Part shown: positions 37,370 through 45,121 of the stretch, piece after piece
Numbering within the stretch: position 1 is the stretch's first letter
Layout: each line of letters opens with the position of its first letter
Origin: Bradyrhizobium barranii subsp. apii
Lineage (GTDB): Bacteria; Pseudomonadota; Alphaproteobacteria; Rhizobiales; Xanthobacteraceae
DNA length: 64,000 bases
Reading direction: 5' to 3'
NCBI RefSeq assembly: GCF_011516635.5
Contig: NZ_CP096255.1
Location: 2,726,501 to 2,790,500, forward strand
Translations under genes and position numbers: made by a program
Notes under the pieces: model-generated
Database searches by the model: none
The model's input: the letters and a program-made list of their open reading frames with translations, nothing else
What the model was told of the DNA's origin: nothing

Positions 37370-39382
37370 ATGTCGGCCAAATCAGTTGAAATCATTCCCG
37401 CGAGCGGGACGGAGACTTTGATTCCGCTCAATAAGCTCAAGAAGTCCCCGAACAATGCGCGCAAGACGCCGCACAGCGAGACGGCGATCGAGGGCTATGC
37501 GGCGAGCATCGCCGCCAAGGGCATCCTGCAAAATCTGGTGGTTGAGCCCGAGCTGGACGGAGAGGGGACGGCCACGGGGTTCTATCTCGTGACCATCGGT
37601 GAGGGCAGGCGGCTCGCCCAGCTTTTGCGGGTCAAGCGGAAGGAGATCAAGAAGACCGAGCCGATCCGCTGCATCATCGACACCGCGAATGACCCCCACG
37701 AAATCAGCCTGGACGAGAACGTCACCCGCGAGAACATGCATCCCGCCGATCAGTTCGAGGCGTTCAGGAGGCTTGCGGAGGAGCGTGGCTTCGGCGCGGA
37801 GGAGATCGCCGCGCGCTTCGGGGTGACGCCGCATGTGGTGCGGCAGCGCCTGCGGTTGGGTGCGGTTTCGCCAAAATTGATCGAGCTCTATCGCGATGGC
37901 GAACTGATCTTGGAGCAGTTGATGGCTTTTGCCATCACTGACGATCAGGCTCGGCAAGAAGGCGTCTATGAGCGTCTGTCCTACGACCGTGATGCCAGCA
38001 CGATCCGGCGTCTGCTCACCGAAACCCATGTCGCTGCAACCGATCGCCGCGCGGGGTTTGTCGGGCTCGAGGCCTATATCGAGGCAGGCGGTACGATCCT
38101 GCGCGACCTCTTTACCGAGGATCGCGGCGGCTATCTGGAAGACGTGGCGCTGCTCGATCTCTTGGTGACAGCACGGCTTGGCCGGGAGGCGGACGCCTTA
38201 CGGGCAGCCGAGGGATGGAAGTGGACGGAGCCCCATCTCGACTTCCCGCACGCCCACGGCATGCGCCGTGCCTACCCGCATCCGGTCGACCTTTCCGCGG
38301 ACGATCAGATCGCCCTTCAAGCCGTTCAATCCGAGTTCGATCGGCTGACCGAAGCGCATCAAACGGCTGAGGAACTGCCTGATGAGGTGGACGCGCGGTT
38401 CGGCGAGTTGGAGAACCAAATCGAGCAGTTAGAGGCGAAACGGCAGGCCTACGATCCCGGTGACGTCGCGCGCGGCGGCGCGTTCGTGATCCTCAATCAC
38501 GACGGCACCATCAGGATCGAACGCGGGTTTATCCGCCCCGAGGATGAGAACCCTCATGCCGAAACCGAGCAGGAAGGCGACGCCCAGGCACCGGACGAGG
38601 AGGGTGAAGGAGGCGATCAAACCACGCGCGATGGTAAAGGAGAGGAGGGAGAAAACGAGGAGGAAGAGGAGGAACGGAGGCTGTCTGACACGCTCGTTCG
38701 CGACCTCTCCGCGTATCGCACCTTGGGGCTGCGCCTCAATCTGAGTGAGCAGCCAGACGTCGCCATCGTGGCGGCCACCCATGCGCTCGCCGCGCAAATC
38801 TTCTATATCGGGGCCAATGCCCATGTGGTTGGCGTTCAACCGGTCAAGACGGATTTGGCCACGCATGCGGTCGGAATCGAGGACGCTCCGGCCGGCAAAG
38901 CTTGGTCGGATCGCCATGCCAATTGGGCCAGGCAGATGCCGCGCGACACGGCTCAGCTGTGGGAATTCGTGGTCGAACTTGATCACGAAAGTCGCATGGC
39001 GCTGTTCGCGCATTGCACGGCGTTGACGGTCAATGCGGTCAAATTGCCATTTGACCTCAGGCCGCGCGCGTTGGCGACGGCCGGCCGTTTGGCCGAGGCC
39101 GTCGCCCTCGACATGACCGGATATTGGCGGCCGACGGTGCAGAGTTATCTCGGCCGGGTCACCAAGGCGGGCATCCTTGAGGCCGTCCGCGAAGGCGTCA
39201 GCGAGGAGGCCGCCGAACGTATCTCGGGAATGAAAAAGGTCGAGATGGCAGCTGCCGCGGAGCAACTATTGGCGGTGACCGACTGGTTGCCGCCGTTGCT
39301 CCGCACGGCCAAGACGGAGGATCAGGTCGGTGCGCCAGACAAGGCGCAGCGTAATGATTTCTGTTCGCAGGCAGCGGAGTAA
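37370..39382 (+). CDS. ParB/RepB/Spo0J-family protein (670 aa)
   Basis: The start is the ATG at 37370 (MSAKSVEIIPASG), nine bases after AAAAGGA; earlier in-frame starts lie in non-coding-like sequence. Residues 15-110 form the ParB N-terminal domain (IPLNKLKKSPNNARK, GYAASIAAKGILQNLVV, GEGRRLAQLL, ENVTRENMHPADQFEAF). Residues 120-150 form the helix-turn-helix (FGVTPHVVRQRLRLGAVSP). A long acidic linker (EEGENEEEEEERR) near residue 425 precedes a C-terminal domain of unknown function. The size is well above chromosomal ParB (about 300 aa) and matches the plasmid/ICE class. No ParA is beside it, so a role in segregation is uncertain and transcriptional control is possible. Confidence 0.88.
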   Translation: MSAKSVEIIPASGTETLIPLNKLKKSPNNARKTPHSETAIEGYAASIAAKGILQNLVVEPELDGEGTATGFYLVTIGEGRRLAQLLRVKRKEIKKTEPIRCIIDTANDPHEISLDENVTRENMHPADQFEAFRRLAEERGFGAEEIAARFGVTPHVVRQRLRLGAVSPKLIELYRDGELILEQLMAFAITDDQARQEGVYERLSYDRDASTIRRLLTETHVAATDRRAGFVGLEAYIEAGGTILRDLFTEDRGGYLEDVALLDLLVTARLGREADALRAAEGWKWTEPHLDFPHAHGMRRAYPHPVDLSADDQIALQAVQSEFDRLTEAHQTAEELPDEVDARFGELENQIEQLEAKRQAYDPGDVARGGAFVILNHDGTIRIERGFIRPEDENPHAETEQEGDAQAPDEEGEGGDQTTRDGKGEEGENEEEEEERRLSDTLVRDLSAYRTLGLRLNLSEQPDVAIVAATHALAAQIFYIGANAHVVGVQPVKTDLATHAVGIEDAPAGKAWSDRHANWARQMPRDTAQLWEFVVELDHESRMALFAHCTALTVNAVKLPFDLRPRALATAGRLAEAVALDMTGYWRPTVQSYLGRVTKAGILEAVREGVSEEAAERISGMKKVEMAAAAEQLLAVTDWLPPLLRTAKTEDQVGAPDKAQRNDFCSQAAE

Positions 39383-39460
39383 GAGATGAGCCGGGGTCGC
39401 AAGGACGGCCCCGGCGCTCATTAAATTCCGGCCGCGCACCTGATGGCGCGCGGCCGTTTC
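39383..39460 (+). terminator. Two hairpins after the ParB-like gene
   Basis: gccgggg/ccccggc (39391-39417) and ggccgcgc/gcgcggcc (39430-39454) form GC-rich hairpins just after the stop, the second followed by a short gtttc. They have no long T run, so they are weak candidates for an intrinsic terminator. Confidence 0.4.
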
Positions 39461-40089
39461 AAGCAAAGTGAAGCGAGCGATTATTCACGCCAGCCCGTCT
39501 CCGCAGGCAGGCCGCGATCCCCCTGGTCTGCGCGGCTGGCAGCGGCCGGTGAGGCTGTGCCGCACCTCCCTTTCGTAGCGGGGAGGCGATCAGGTCGGGG
39601 CACTGATCGTATCCAGATCTAGCGTATTCAAAGCGCAATCGCGCGAACAATCCTGGCCGGCGCGGGGCTTCCCGATGCGCAAATGCAATCGAGCTTGCTG
39701 GTTTGTCCGGTGTATCGTGCTCGCGATTGATCCGCAGACGTCGGCTTTTCTCTGATCGATCCCGCCGTTTTCCAATGCTGTGGCGGGCGGTGGCAGCCAT
39801 GGTCATCGCCGTCAGTTAGGTCATGGGCTCGCGTCCAACGCACCCTCGAATGGCTGATCAGGCCCGAGGGACGGCAAGAGCCTCGATCGCCTTCCCGCAA
39901 CAGCTCACGTCTGCTTTTTTCCCCTGCCGCCAAGCGGCGGCATTCCTCGCGCAAGACAAAAAAGCAGGCTTTCGCCGTCCTCCGCTGCGCTGCGGGCCTG
40001 GTGGCTGCGGGCCGATCGCTCCCCGGGCCAAGGATCGCCATCGAGGCTGCGATGGGCGCGGCCCGAGCAACAGACAGACGGAGATGACC
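39461..40089 (+). promoter_or_regulatory. Leader region of a DUF736 gene with conserved hairpin
   Basis: No gene is seen. From about 39915 to 40080 lies a leader that recurs before the other DUF736 genes: a pyrimidine run, then cctgccgccaagcggcgg (a stem-loop), then attcctcgcgc, then gccgtcctccgctgcgctgcgg, and the start codon about 90 bases further. The same order is seen on the minus strand at 40740-40850 and at 44620-44745. Confidence 0.5.
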
Positions 40090-40236
40090 ATGGCGACCAT
40101 CGGCACTTTTACTGCTTCGGACAACGGCTACACCGGCTCGATCAAGACGCTGACGCTGAACATCAAGGCGAAGTTCGCTGCCTCCGAGAAGGACAACGAC
40201 AAGGCTCCCGACTACCGCATTTTTGCAGGAGCGACC
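40090..40236 (+). pseudogene. DUF736 gene, 5' part, cut by the 10.2-kb insertion
   Basis: The reading frame starts MATIGTFTASDNGYTGSI and runs to KAPDYRIFAGAT, then stops matching the family at 40237. The missing part ([17 protein letters not shown] and onward) is at 50413-50577. Joined, the frame is continuous and of normal length (about 103 residues). DUF736 proteins are small beta-rich proteins of rhizobial plasmids and islands with unknown function. Confidence 0.88.
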
Positions 40237-40328
40237 GATTATGCGGAGCGTGGCGTTATGCGGAGTGGCGTGATTTGAGCGCAGGTTTTTCGGCGCGTTT
40301 TGGATGGCGGCGCTCCGCATAATATCGT
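40237..40328. repeat. Palindromic end repeat, left copy
   Basis: The copy starts gattatgcggagcg, continues ttatgcggagtgg and ends gctccgcataatatcg. It is related to the reverse complement of 47664-47753, with matching ends and a variable middle. Inverted ttatgcggag/ctccgcataa arms are the sort of site a tyrosine recombinase could bind. Confidence 0.65.
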
Positions 40329-40334
40329 TGAGGA

Positions 40335-40372
40335 GAGCCGCGGCGCCTCGCGCGAGGCGAGACGCCGCAAGC
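40335..40372 (-). terminator. GC-rich hairpin downstream of the minus-strand DUF736 gene
   Basis: Nested arms gcggcg...cgccgc and gcctcgc/gcgaggc form a stem just after the stop of the gene at 40379. No T run is seen, so strength is uncertain. Confidence 0.4.
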
Positions 40373-40378
40373 CGAGGG

Positions 40379-40675
40379 TCAGCGCGACCAGACGAGCGCG
40401 TAGCCGTCATCGACCGCGACGAAGTTGGCGTAGATCGGCGCCGGGAAGGACGGGTCGTCGAGCTTCACCGAGTGATAGACGGTGTTCTCTTTCGAGGTCC
40501 GCTGCCACGCGGCGCCTATCTCAACGTTGCCGGCCGTCACGCGCAGGTCCGGCGCCTTCTCGTTACCGGAGGGTTCGGTCGGAAGGAAGCGTACCTTAAT
40601 GTTGAGCAAAAGCGTCTTGATGGTGCCGGTGTACGAGCCATCTTCGGCGCGGGTGAAGGTGCCAATCTGAGCCAT
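40379..40675 (-). CDS. DUF736-family protein
   Basis: The protein has 98 residues and the full family pattern: [71 protein letters not shown] and the end ALVWSR. It is an intact paralogue of the genes at 40090 and 44786 but diverged in the middle. Its leader on the minus strand contains the recurring ccgccaagcggcgg hairpin. Function is unknown; the family is typical of conjugative or symbiotic regions in Rhizobiales. Confidence 0.9.
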   Translation of the reverse strand: MAQIGTFTRAEDGSYTGTIKTLLLNIKVRFLPTEPSGNEKAPDLRVTAGNVEIGAAWQRTSKENTVYHSVKLDDPSFPAPIYANFVAVDDGYALVWSR

Positions 40676-41154
40676 GGTGATCTCCTGTTGCTGTTTCCAA
40701 GCCCGCGACCATCGCGGCCTTGATGGCGATCTGTGAGCGCCGCAACGACCGCCCCGCAGCCTTGGCCCGCAGCGTCAGCGGAGGATGGCGGGCTGAGCGA
40801 TCTTGTTGCCTCGCGAGGAATGCCGCCGCTTGGCGGCAGGGGAAGAAGATCGCGAACGAGCCATTGCGGGTAAAGGTCGGCGAGCGCAGCGAGCGTATTG
40901 TGGCGCGTGATCCGCCAGCAAAAGGCCGGTATGGACGTGAGCCCAAGCAGCTTCACAGGAGAGCATCGGCTCACAGGCATCACCAAGGCCAATGACGGCG
41001 TCACCGCACTAACCAGATTCACGCGCAACAAGAGCGTCCTTCTCCGGTTCCAAGATCGAACGGGAGAAGGCTCAACTTGCTGATGTGGCCGGCACGATCG
41101 TGCTGCCGCACCGAACGGACCGACGGCGCGTCACCGTAGCATGATAATGAAGCC
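40676..41154. other. Leader of the DUF736 gene and end of the RIT element, no gene
   Basis: The left part (40676-40850) is the recurring DUF736 leader in minus orientation. The right part is the 3' flank of the recombinase trio. Frames here are shadows. Confidence 0.45.
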
Positions 41155-42165
41155 TCACGTCGTGTCGGACGTAGATGCGTTCTCCAACAAAGAGGCGATC
41201 AATGCATCCGGCGCCCTGAACCGACCGCGGCGCAGCTCCGGCGGAACGACCGCTTCCACTGCCTCGAGCCTTTCCGAGGGATCCATGCGGAGATAGACCT
41301 CGGTTGTGCGGATATCGGCATGCCCAAGCCACAGCGCCACCTTCCGGATATCGTGCGTCGCCTGCAGCATGATCACCGCGCAGCTATGCCGAAGCTGGTG
41401 CGGAGAGATCGAACGACTGCGCAAGGACGGGCACGCCTCGGCCGCCGCACGAACGTGCTTGTCGAGCACGTACTCGAAGCCCGCACGGGTCATCGGCTCA
41501 TCCTGTGCGTTGACGAACAGCTCCGGCACGCGGACTGCTCCCCTGACGCTCAACCAGGCGCGAAGGTCGCGCGCGGTGTCCTTCCAGAGTGGGAGGCAGC
41601 GTTCCTTGCGGCCCTTGCCCCGGATCGTCACGCTCGCTCCGTGCTGGAGCGACAGGTTTTCGGTCAGAACGCCGACCAGCTCGGAGACCCGCAAGCCCCC
41701 GGCAAAGCAGAGGTGCATCATCGCCCGGTCGCGCACGCCGGATCGTGTCGCAAGATCGGGGGCGTTGAGGATCGCGCGAACCTCCTCCATCGTCAGATGG
41801 CGGATGAGCTTCTGGTCGTGGCGCTTGACCGGGATGGCATGGACGCGACCGATCTGCTCAAGGGCGGAGGGCACCCGGTGCTCCACATAGCGCATGAACG
41901 TCTTGATGGCGGCGAGCCGCAGGTTGCGCGTGGCGGCGCCATTGCCGCGCTCCTGTTCGATGTGGGCCAGGAAGGCGACGATCAGCGGCGCGTCCAGGTC
42001 TTCGATCGTCAGCCGTGACGGACGCGTGCCGAGCCGTTTCGCGGCGAAGTCGAACAGCAGCTTGAAGCTGAACGCGTAGGTCTCGCAGCTTTCCGGACTG
42101 TAGCCGCGCTGGCGGGGCATGTAGTCGCGCAGGAAGCCTGTGATGAGAGGGGCGAGCTTCGTCAT
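41155..42165 (-). CDS. Tyrosine recombinase, third gene of the RIT trio
   Basis: The protein has 336 residues from the ATG at 42165 (MTKLAPLITGFLRDY), overlapping the stop of the preceding gene. The N-terminal SAM-like core-binding domain has YSPESCETYAFSFKLLF. Catalytic residues are GGLRVSELVGV (Arg), SPHQLRHSCAV (His-x-x-Arg), LGHADIRTTEVYL (His and Tyr). The full set is present, so it may be active. A longer upstream frame beyond 42165 is a shadow of the neighbour. Confidence 0.9.
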   Translation of the reverse strand: MTKLAPLITGFLRDYMPRQRGYSPESCETYAFSFKLLFDFAAKRLGTRPSRLTIEDLDAPLIVAFLAHIEQERGNGAATRNLRLAAIKTFMRYVEHRVPSALEQIGRVHAIPVKRHDQKLIRHLTMEEVRAILNAPDLATRSGVRDRAMMHLCFAGGLRVSELVGVLTENLSLQHGASVTIRGKGRKERCLPLWKDTARDLRAWLSVRGAVRVPELFVNAQDEPMTRAGFEYVLDKHVRAAAEACPSLRSRSISPHQLRHSCAVIMLQATHDIRKVALWLGHADIRTTEVYLRMDPSERLEAVEAVVPPELRRGRFRAPDALIASLLENASTSDTT

Positions 42166-43082
42166 GCCACGCTCCCTCCAACCAGCATTTCCGCTGCCGA
42201 GGCGATATCCGCCATCATCTCCGGCGTCGCCTGGAGGTACCAGTAGGTGTTCTGGATATCGGCATGGCCGAGATAGGTCGACAGAGCGACGAAGTGCCGG
42301 GCGACCGCGCCACGCTCGACACCGCATTGTTCGAGCACGCGAGTTGCGAAGGTATGGCGCAGATCGTGGATGCGAGGCTGCTGGCTTCGCTCCGGTGCAA
42401 TTCCCGCTCGCCGCAAGACGCAGCGGAATGTGTAATTCACCGTCGTCGAGTACAGCGCCCTGTGCCGGACGGATGGGAACAGCCAGTCGCTTGCGCCGGC
42501 GCGTTGGCGGCGGGCCTCGAGATAGCGGGCGAGCGCCTCGATGACCGTCGGATGCAGCGGCACGAGCCGGCTCTTGCGGAACTTGGTCTCGCGGATGTGC
42601 AGCACACCATCGGGCCCAATGTCATCAAGCTTGAGCGCAATGGCCTCCGAGATGCGCAGTCCCGTGGCGGCGATCAGCCCGAACAGCATGACGTAGAGCT
42701 GGTGACGCAGGGGATTGGGCTTCTGACGTCGGAGCCTGCCGGCGGCCTCGAGGATGCGGGCGATCTCGTCCGCGGTATAGATATAGGGAATCGGTCGCGT
42801 TTGCCGGTTCCGCGCGAAGTCGGCGCGCGGGATCTCATGCCGAGGATCTTCGGCATGCAGGAAGCGCGCGAACAGGATCAGGTCCGTCAGGCGCCGTTCG
42901 CGTGCGCCCGGCGTCCGGGCGACCGTCGGCAACCAGGCGAGAACGGATGCGGTGCGGATATGCGCTTCGTCCCGCCCGGCGGCGAAGCGCGCGAAGGCAC
43001 GAAGACACCGCTCGGCCTTGACCAGCTTGTAACCGAGCGTGCGGCGAAGGGTGATGTAGCGGTCAGCGTCCTCGCTCAACAT
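42162..43082 (-). CDS. Tyrosine recombinase, second gene of the RIT trio
   Basis: The protein has 306 residues (MLSEDADRYITLRRTLGYK). Catalytic positions are ATGLRISEAIAL (Arg), KFRKSRLVPLH (Lys), IHDLRHTFATR (HxxR) and YLGHADIQNTYWYL (His and Tyr). It overlaps the first gene's stop by seven bases and the third gene's start by four, so all three are probably co-translated. Family knowledge: the three RIT proteins act together; the division of labour is not established. Confidence 0.9.
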   Translation of the reverse strand: MLSEDADRYITLRRTLGYKLVKAERCLRAFARFAAGRDEAHIRTASVLAWLPTVARTPGARERRLTDLILFARFLHAEDPRHEIPRADFARNRQTRPIPYIYTADEIARILEAAGRLRRQKPNPLRHQLYVMLFGLIAATGLRISEAIALKLDDIGPDGVLHIRETKFRKSRLVPLHPTVIEALARYLEARRQRAGASDWLFPSVRHRALYSTTVNYTFRCVLRRAGIAPERSQQPRIHDLRHTFATRVLEQCGVERGAVARHFVALSTYLGHADIQNTYWYLQATPEMMADIASAAEMLVGGSVA

Positions 43083-44287
43083 GGTAGCCTCCCGCCCCAG
43101 GGCTGCGCAATCTCCGACAAGAGGCCGATATCCACCTTGGCATAGAGCGCTGTGACCGATGGGGAGCGGTGCCGCAGCACGGCGCCGACACCGGCAAGGC
43201 TGGCGCCGTTGCGCAGCATGGTCGTCGCGGCGGAGTGGCGCAGAACATGAGCCCCACGATGGATGCTTTTGACGCCAGCCCTATCGAGGGCACGGCGCAC
43301 GATGCATTTCACGGCGATGCGGCTGAGCGGCCTGACGGGCGCAGCACTCGTCAGGAAGACCCGCGTTGTCGCGACGCGCGGCCGTGCCCGCTCGATATAG
43401 GCGAGGATGGCATCGCCAATCTCCTGAGTCAGTGGCAGGCGCTCCTCGCGCCGAGCCTTGCCGGCAAGGGTTATCCTGCCAGCCACCCAGTCGATCTCAC
43501 CGAAGGCCAGATTAGCGACTTCGCTTGCCCTGAGGCCCAAGCGGGCAAGGAGCAGAATGACGGCCCGATCGCGCAGCCGATCCTCGCCGTCACAAGCGGC
43601 AAGAAGGCGGCCGATGTCGGCTTGCCCGAGGAAGCGTGGCGTCGTCGCCAACTGCCAGTTCGCGAAGCTCGGAACAGCCTGTTCCCGGCCGACCGGGCAC
43701 TGCCCTGTCGCCACAAGATATTTGAGGTAGGCGCGCGTGGCGACGGTGATGCCTTGCGCCCGTCCGCGTCCGTGCGGCTTCGCGCGATCGAGCACGAAGC
43801 CGCGGATCGCGGCGGCTGTGTACGGGGCCGGATCGGTGCCGAGCGACGCCAGCAGGTCGACCAGGATCGCCTGATAGGTGTCGAGCGTGGAGTCCTTGAC
43901 GCCGCGCTGCTCCCGCATCCAGCGACGGAAGGCGGCCAGTGCCGGCCAGCTCTCCTCCAGCGACGGCCGCCGCTCCGGCGGCAGCACGTTCGTCTCACGC
44001 AGATAGGCGATGAACAGCGCGGCGGCGCCCTGTGGCGCACGAGTTGTCTTGCTACCCCGGAACACCGACGCCGATGCGGCGAAGCCGGCGGCGAGCGTTT
44101 CGATCTCGAAGCCGGACGCGCGGACCCAATCGGCCCACAGCGCGAGCAGGCGCGCCACCTCTGTTACTGTCGCCGGTGTGTATTTCCGCAGCGAGAGCCA
44201 GTCCTTGAAGTCATCGACATGCGGTTGCAGCCAGTTGATCCGGACATCAACGCTTCGGCGATGTCTGCGCTTTCGTTTTGTCACCAC
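43076..44287 (-). CDS. Tyrosine recombinase, first gene of the RIT trio
   Basis: The protein has 403 residues with a basic N-terminus (MVTKRKRRHRRSVDV) and an extra N-terminal domain before the core-binding domain, which makes it the largest of the trio. Catalytic positions are LGLRASEVANL (Arg), GKARREERLPL (Lys), AHVLRHSAATT (HxxR) and LRHRSPSVTALY (His and Tyr). It is intact. Confidence 0.9.
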   Translation of the reverse strand: MVTKRKRRHRRSVDVRINWLQPHVDDFKDWLSLRKYTPATVTEVARLLALWADWVRASGFEIETLAAGFAASASVFRGSKTTRAPQGAAALFIAYLRETNVLPPERRPSLEESWPALAAFRRWMREQRGVKDSTLDTYQAILVDLLASLGTDPAPYTAAAIRGFVLDRAKPHGRGRAQGITVATRAYLKYLVATGQCPVGREQAVPSFANWQLATTPRFLGQADIGRLLAACDGEDRLRDRAVILLLARLGLRASEVANLAFGEIDWVAGRITLAGKARREERLPLTQEIGDAILAYIERARPRVATTRVFLTSAAPVRPLSRIAVKCIVRRALDRAGVKSIHRGAHVLRHSAATTMLRNGASLAGVGAVLRHRSPSVTALYAKVDIGLLSEIAQPWGGRLPC

Positions 44288-44785
44288 GTTTTCCTTCGAG
44301 TTGCTTGTTCACGCCGGGAGCGCCCGGCGCGTCGAGCAAACCGAAGGTTTCGATCCCATTCCATGCGATAGGCGTTTTGCCCACTGGATCCGAATCCGAC
44401 ATGTCCGTGGAGACCCGTCGGGCGCGGCGTGTGTCGTTGGGTCGGAGCATGCTGGCCGTAATGCCGGAGGGTTGACGCGCCGGCGGCGCCGAACGTGCTG
44501 AAGAGGCGCCGACCGCCAGCGTCGTTCTCTGCCGACAATGCCGGCGAAGCCCCCGATGCGGCCTCTCTTGGGGCTGGTCTGGCGCCGCTCCAGACTTGGC
44601 CTGCAACGGCTCCGCCGACCTTCTTCCCCTGCGGCCACGCCGCATTCCTCGCGCAACAACAAGCTCGGCTGCCGCCGTCCTCCGCTGACGCTGCGGCCCG
44701 AGGGTGCAGACGTCCGGTCCATCGCCTCACGACCGCCATCGAGGCTGCATCGGGCGGCTTCGGGGAACTCTCAGGAGATACGACA
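44288..44785 (+). promoter_or_regulatory. RIT 5' flank and leader of the next DUF736 gene
   Basis: No gene is seen in these 498 bases. The first 300 bases are the promoter side of the RIT genes. From about 44620 the recurring DUF736 leader appears (ttcttcccctgcggccac, attcctcgcgc, then gccgtcctccgctgacgctg). Confidence 0.45.
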
Positions 44786-45085
44786 ATGGCTCAGATCGGC
44801 ACCTTCACCCGCGACGACAACGGCGCCTTCGCCGGCACGATCAAGACCCTCACCCTCAACGTCAAGGCCACCATCAAACCCTGCGACCGCGACAACGACA
44901 AGGCGCCCGACTATCGCGTCACCGCCAACGGTGTCGAGTTCGGCGCCGGCTGGAGCAGGACCGCCCGTGAGACTGGTGCCGAGTACCTCTCGCTCAAGCT
45001 CGACGATCCGTCCTTCACGGCTCCGGTCTACGCCTCCCTAGTTCAGGGTGACAAGGGCGAGCACAAGCTCATCTGGTCGCGATGA
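44786..45085 (+). CDS. DUF736-family protein
   Basis: The protein has 99 residues: MAQIGTFTRDDNGAFAGTIKT, NVKATIKPCDRDNDKAPDYR, VEFGAGWSRTARETGAEYLS, KLDDPSFTAPVYASL and the end HKLIWSR. It is the most typical family member in the window. AGGAG lies 13 bases before the ATG. Convergent with the primase-helicase gene, from which it is separated by a hairpin. Confidence 0.92.
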   Translation: MAQIGTFTRDDNGAFAGTIKTLTLNVKATIKPCDRDNDKAPDYRVTANGVEFGAGWSRTARETGAEYLSLKLDDPSFTAPVYASLVQGDKGEHKLIWSR

Positions 45086-45095
45086 CTGGCCCAAC

Positions 45096-45120
45096 GGCGC
45101 TCCGCTCTCAGCGGGGCGCC
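45096..45120. terminator. Hairpin between convergent genes
   Basis: ggcgctccgct and agcggggcgcc pair with one G-T wobble around a three-base loop. It lies between the DUF736 stop and the stop of the primase-helicase gene and could serve both directions. No T run is seen. Confidence 0.5.
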
Positions 45121-45121
45121 A

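Larger units (their letters stand above)
41155..44287 (-). mobile_element. RIT element: three overlapping tyrosine recombinase genes
   Basis: Three tyrosine recombinases of different sizes lie head to tail with stop/start overlaps (43076-43082 and 42162-42165), the hallmark of Recombinase-In-Trio elements. I did not find clear terminal repeats, so the coordinates cover only the coding part. Confidence 0.85.
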
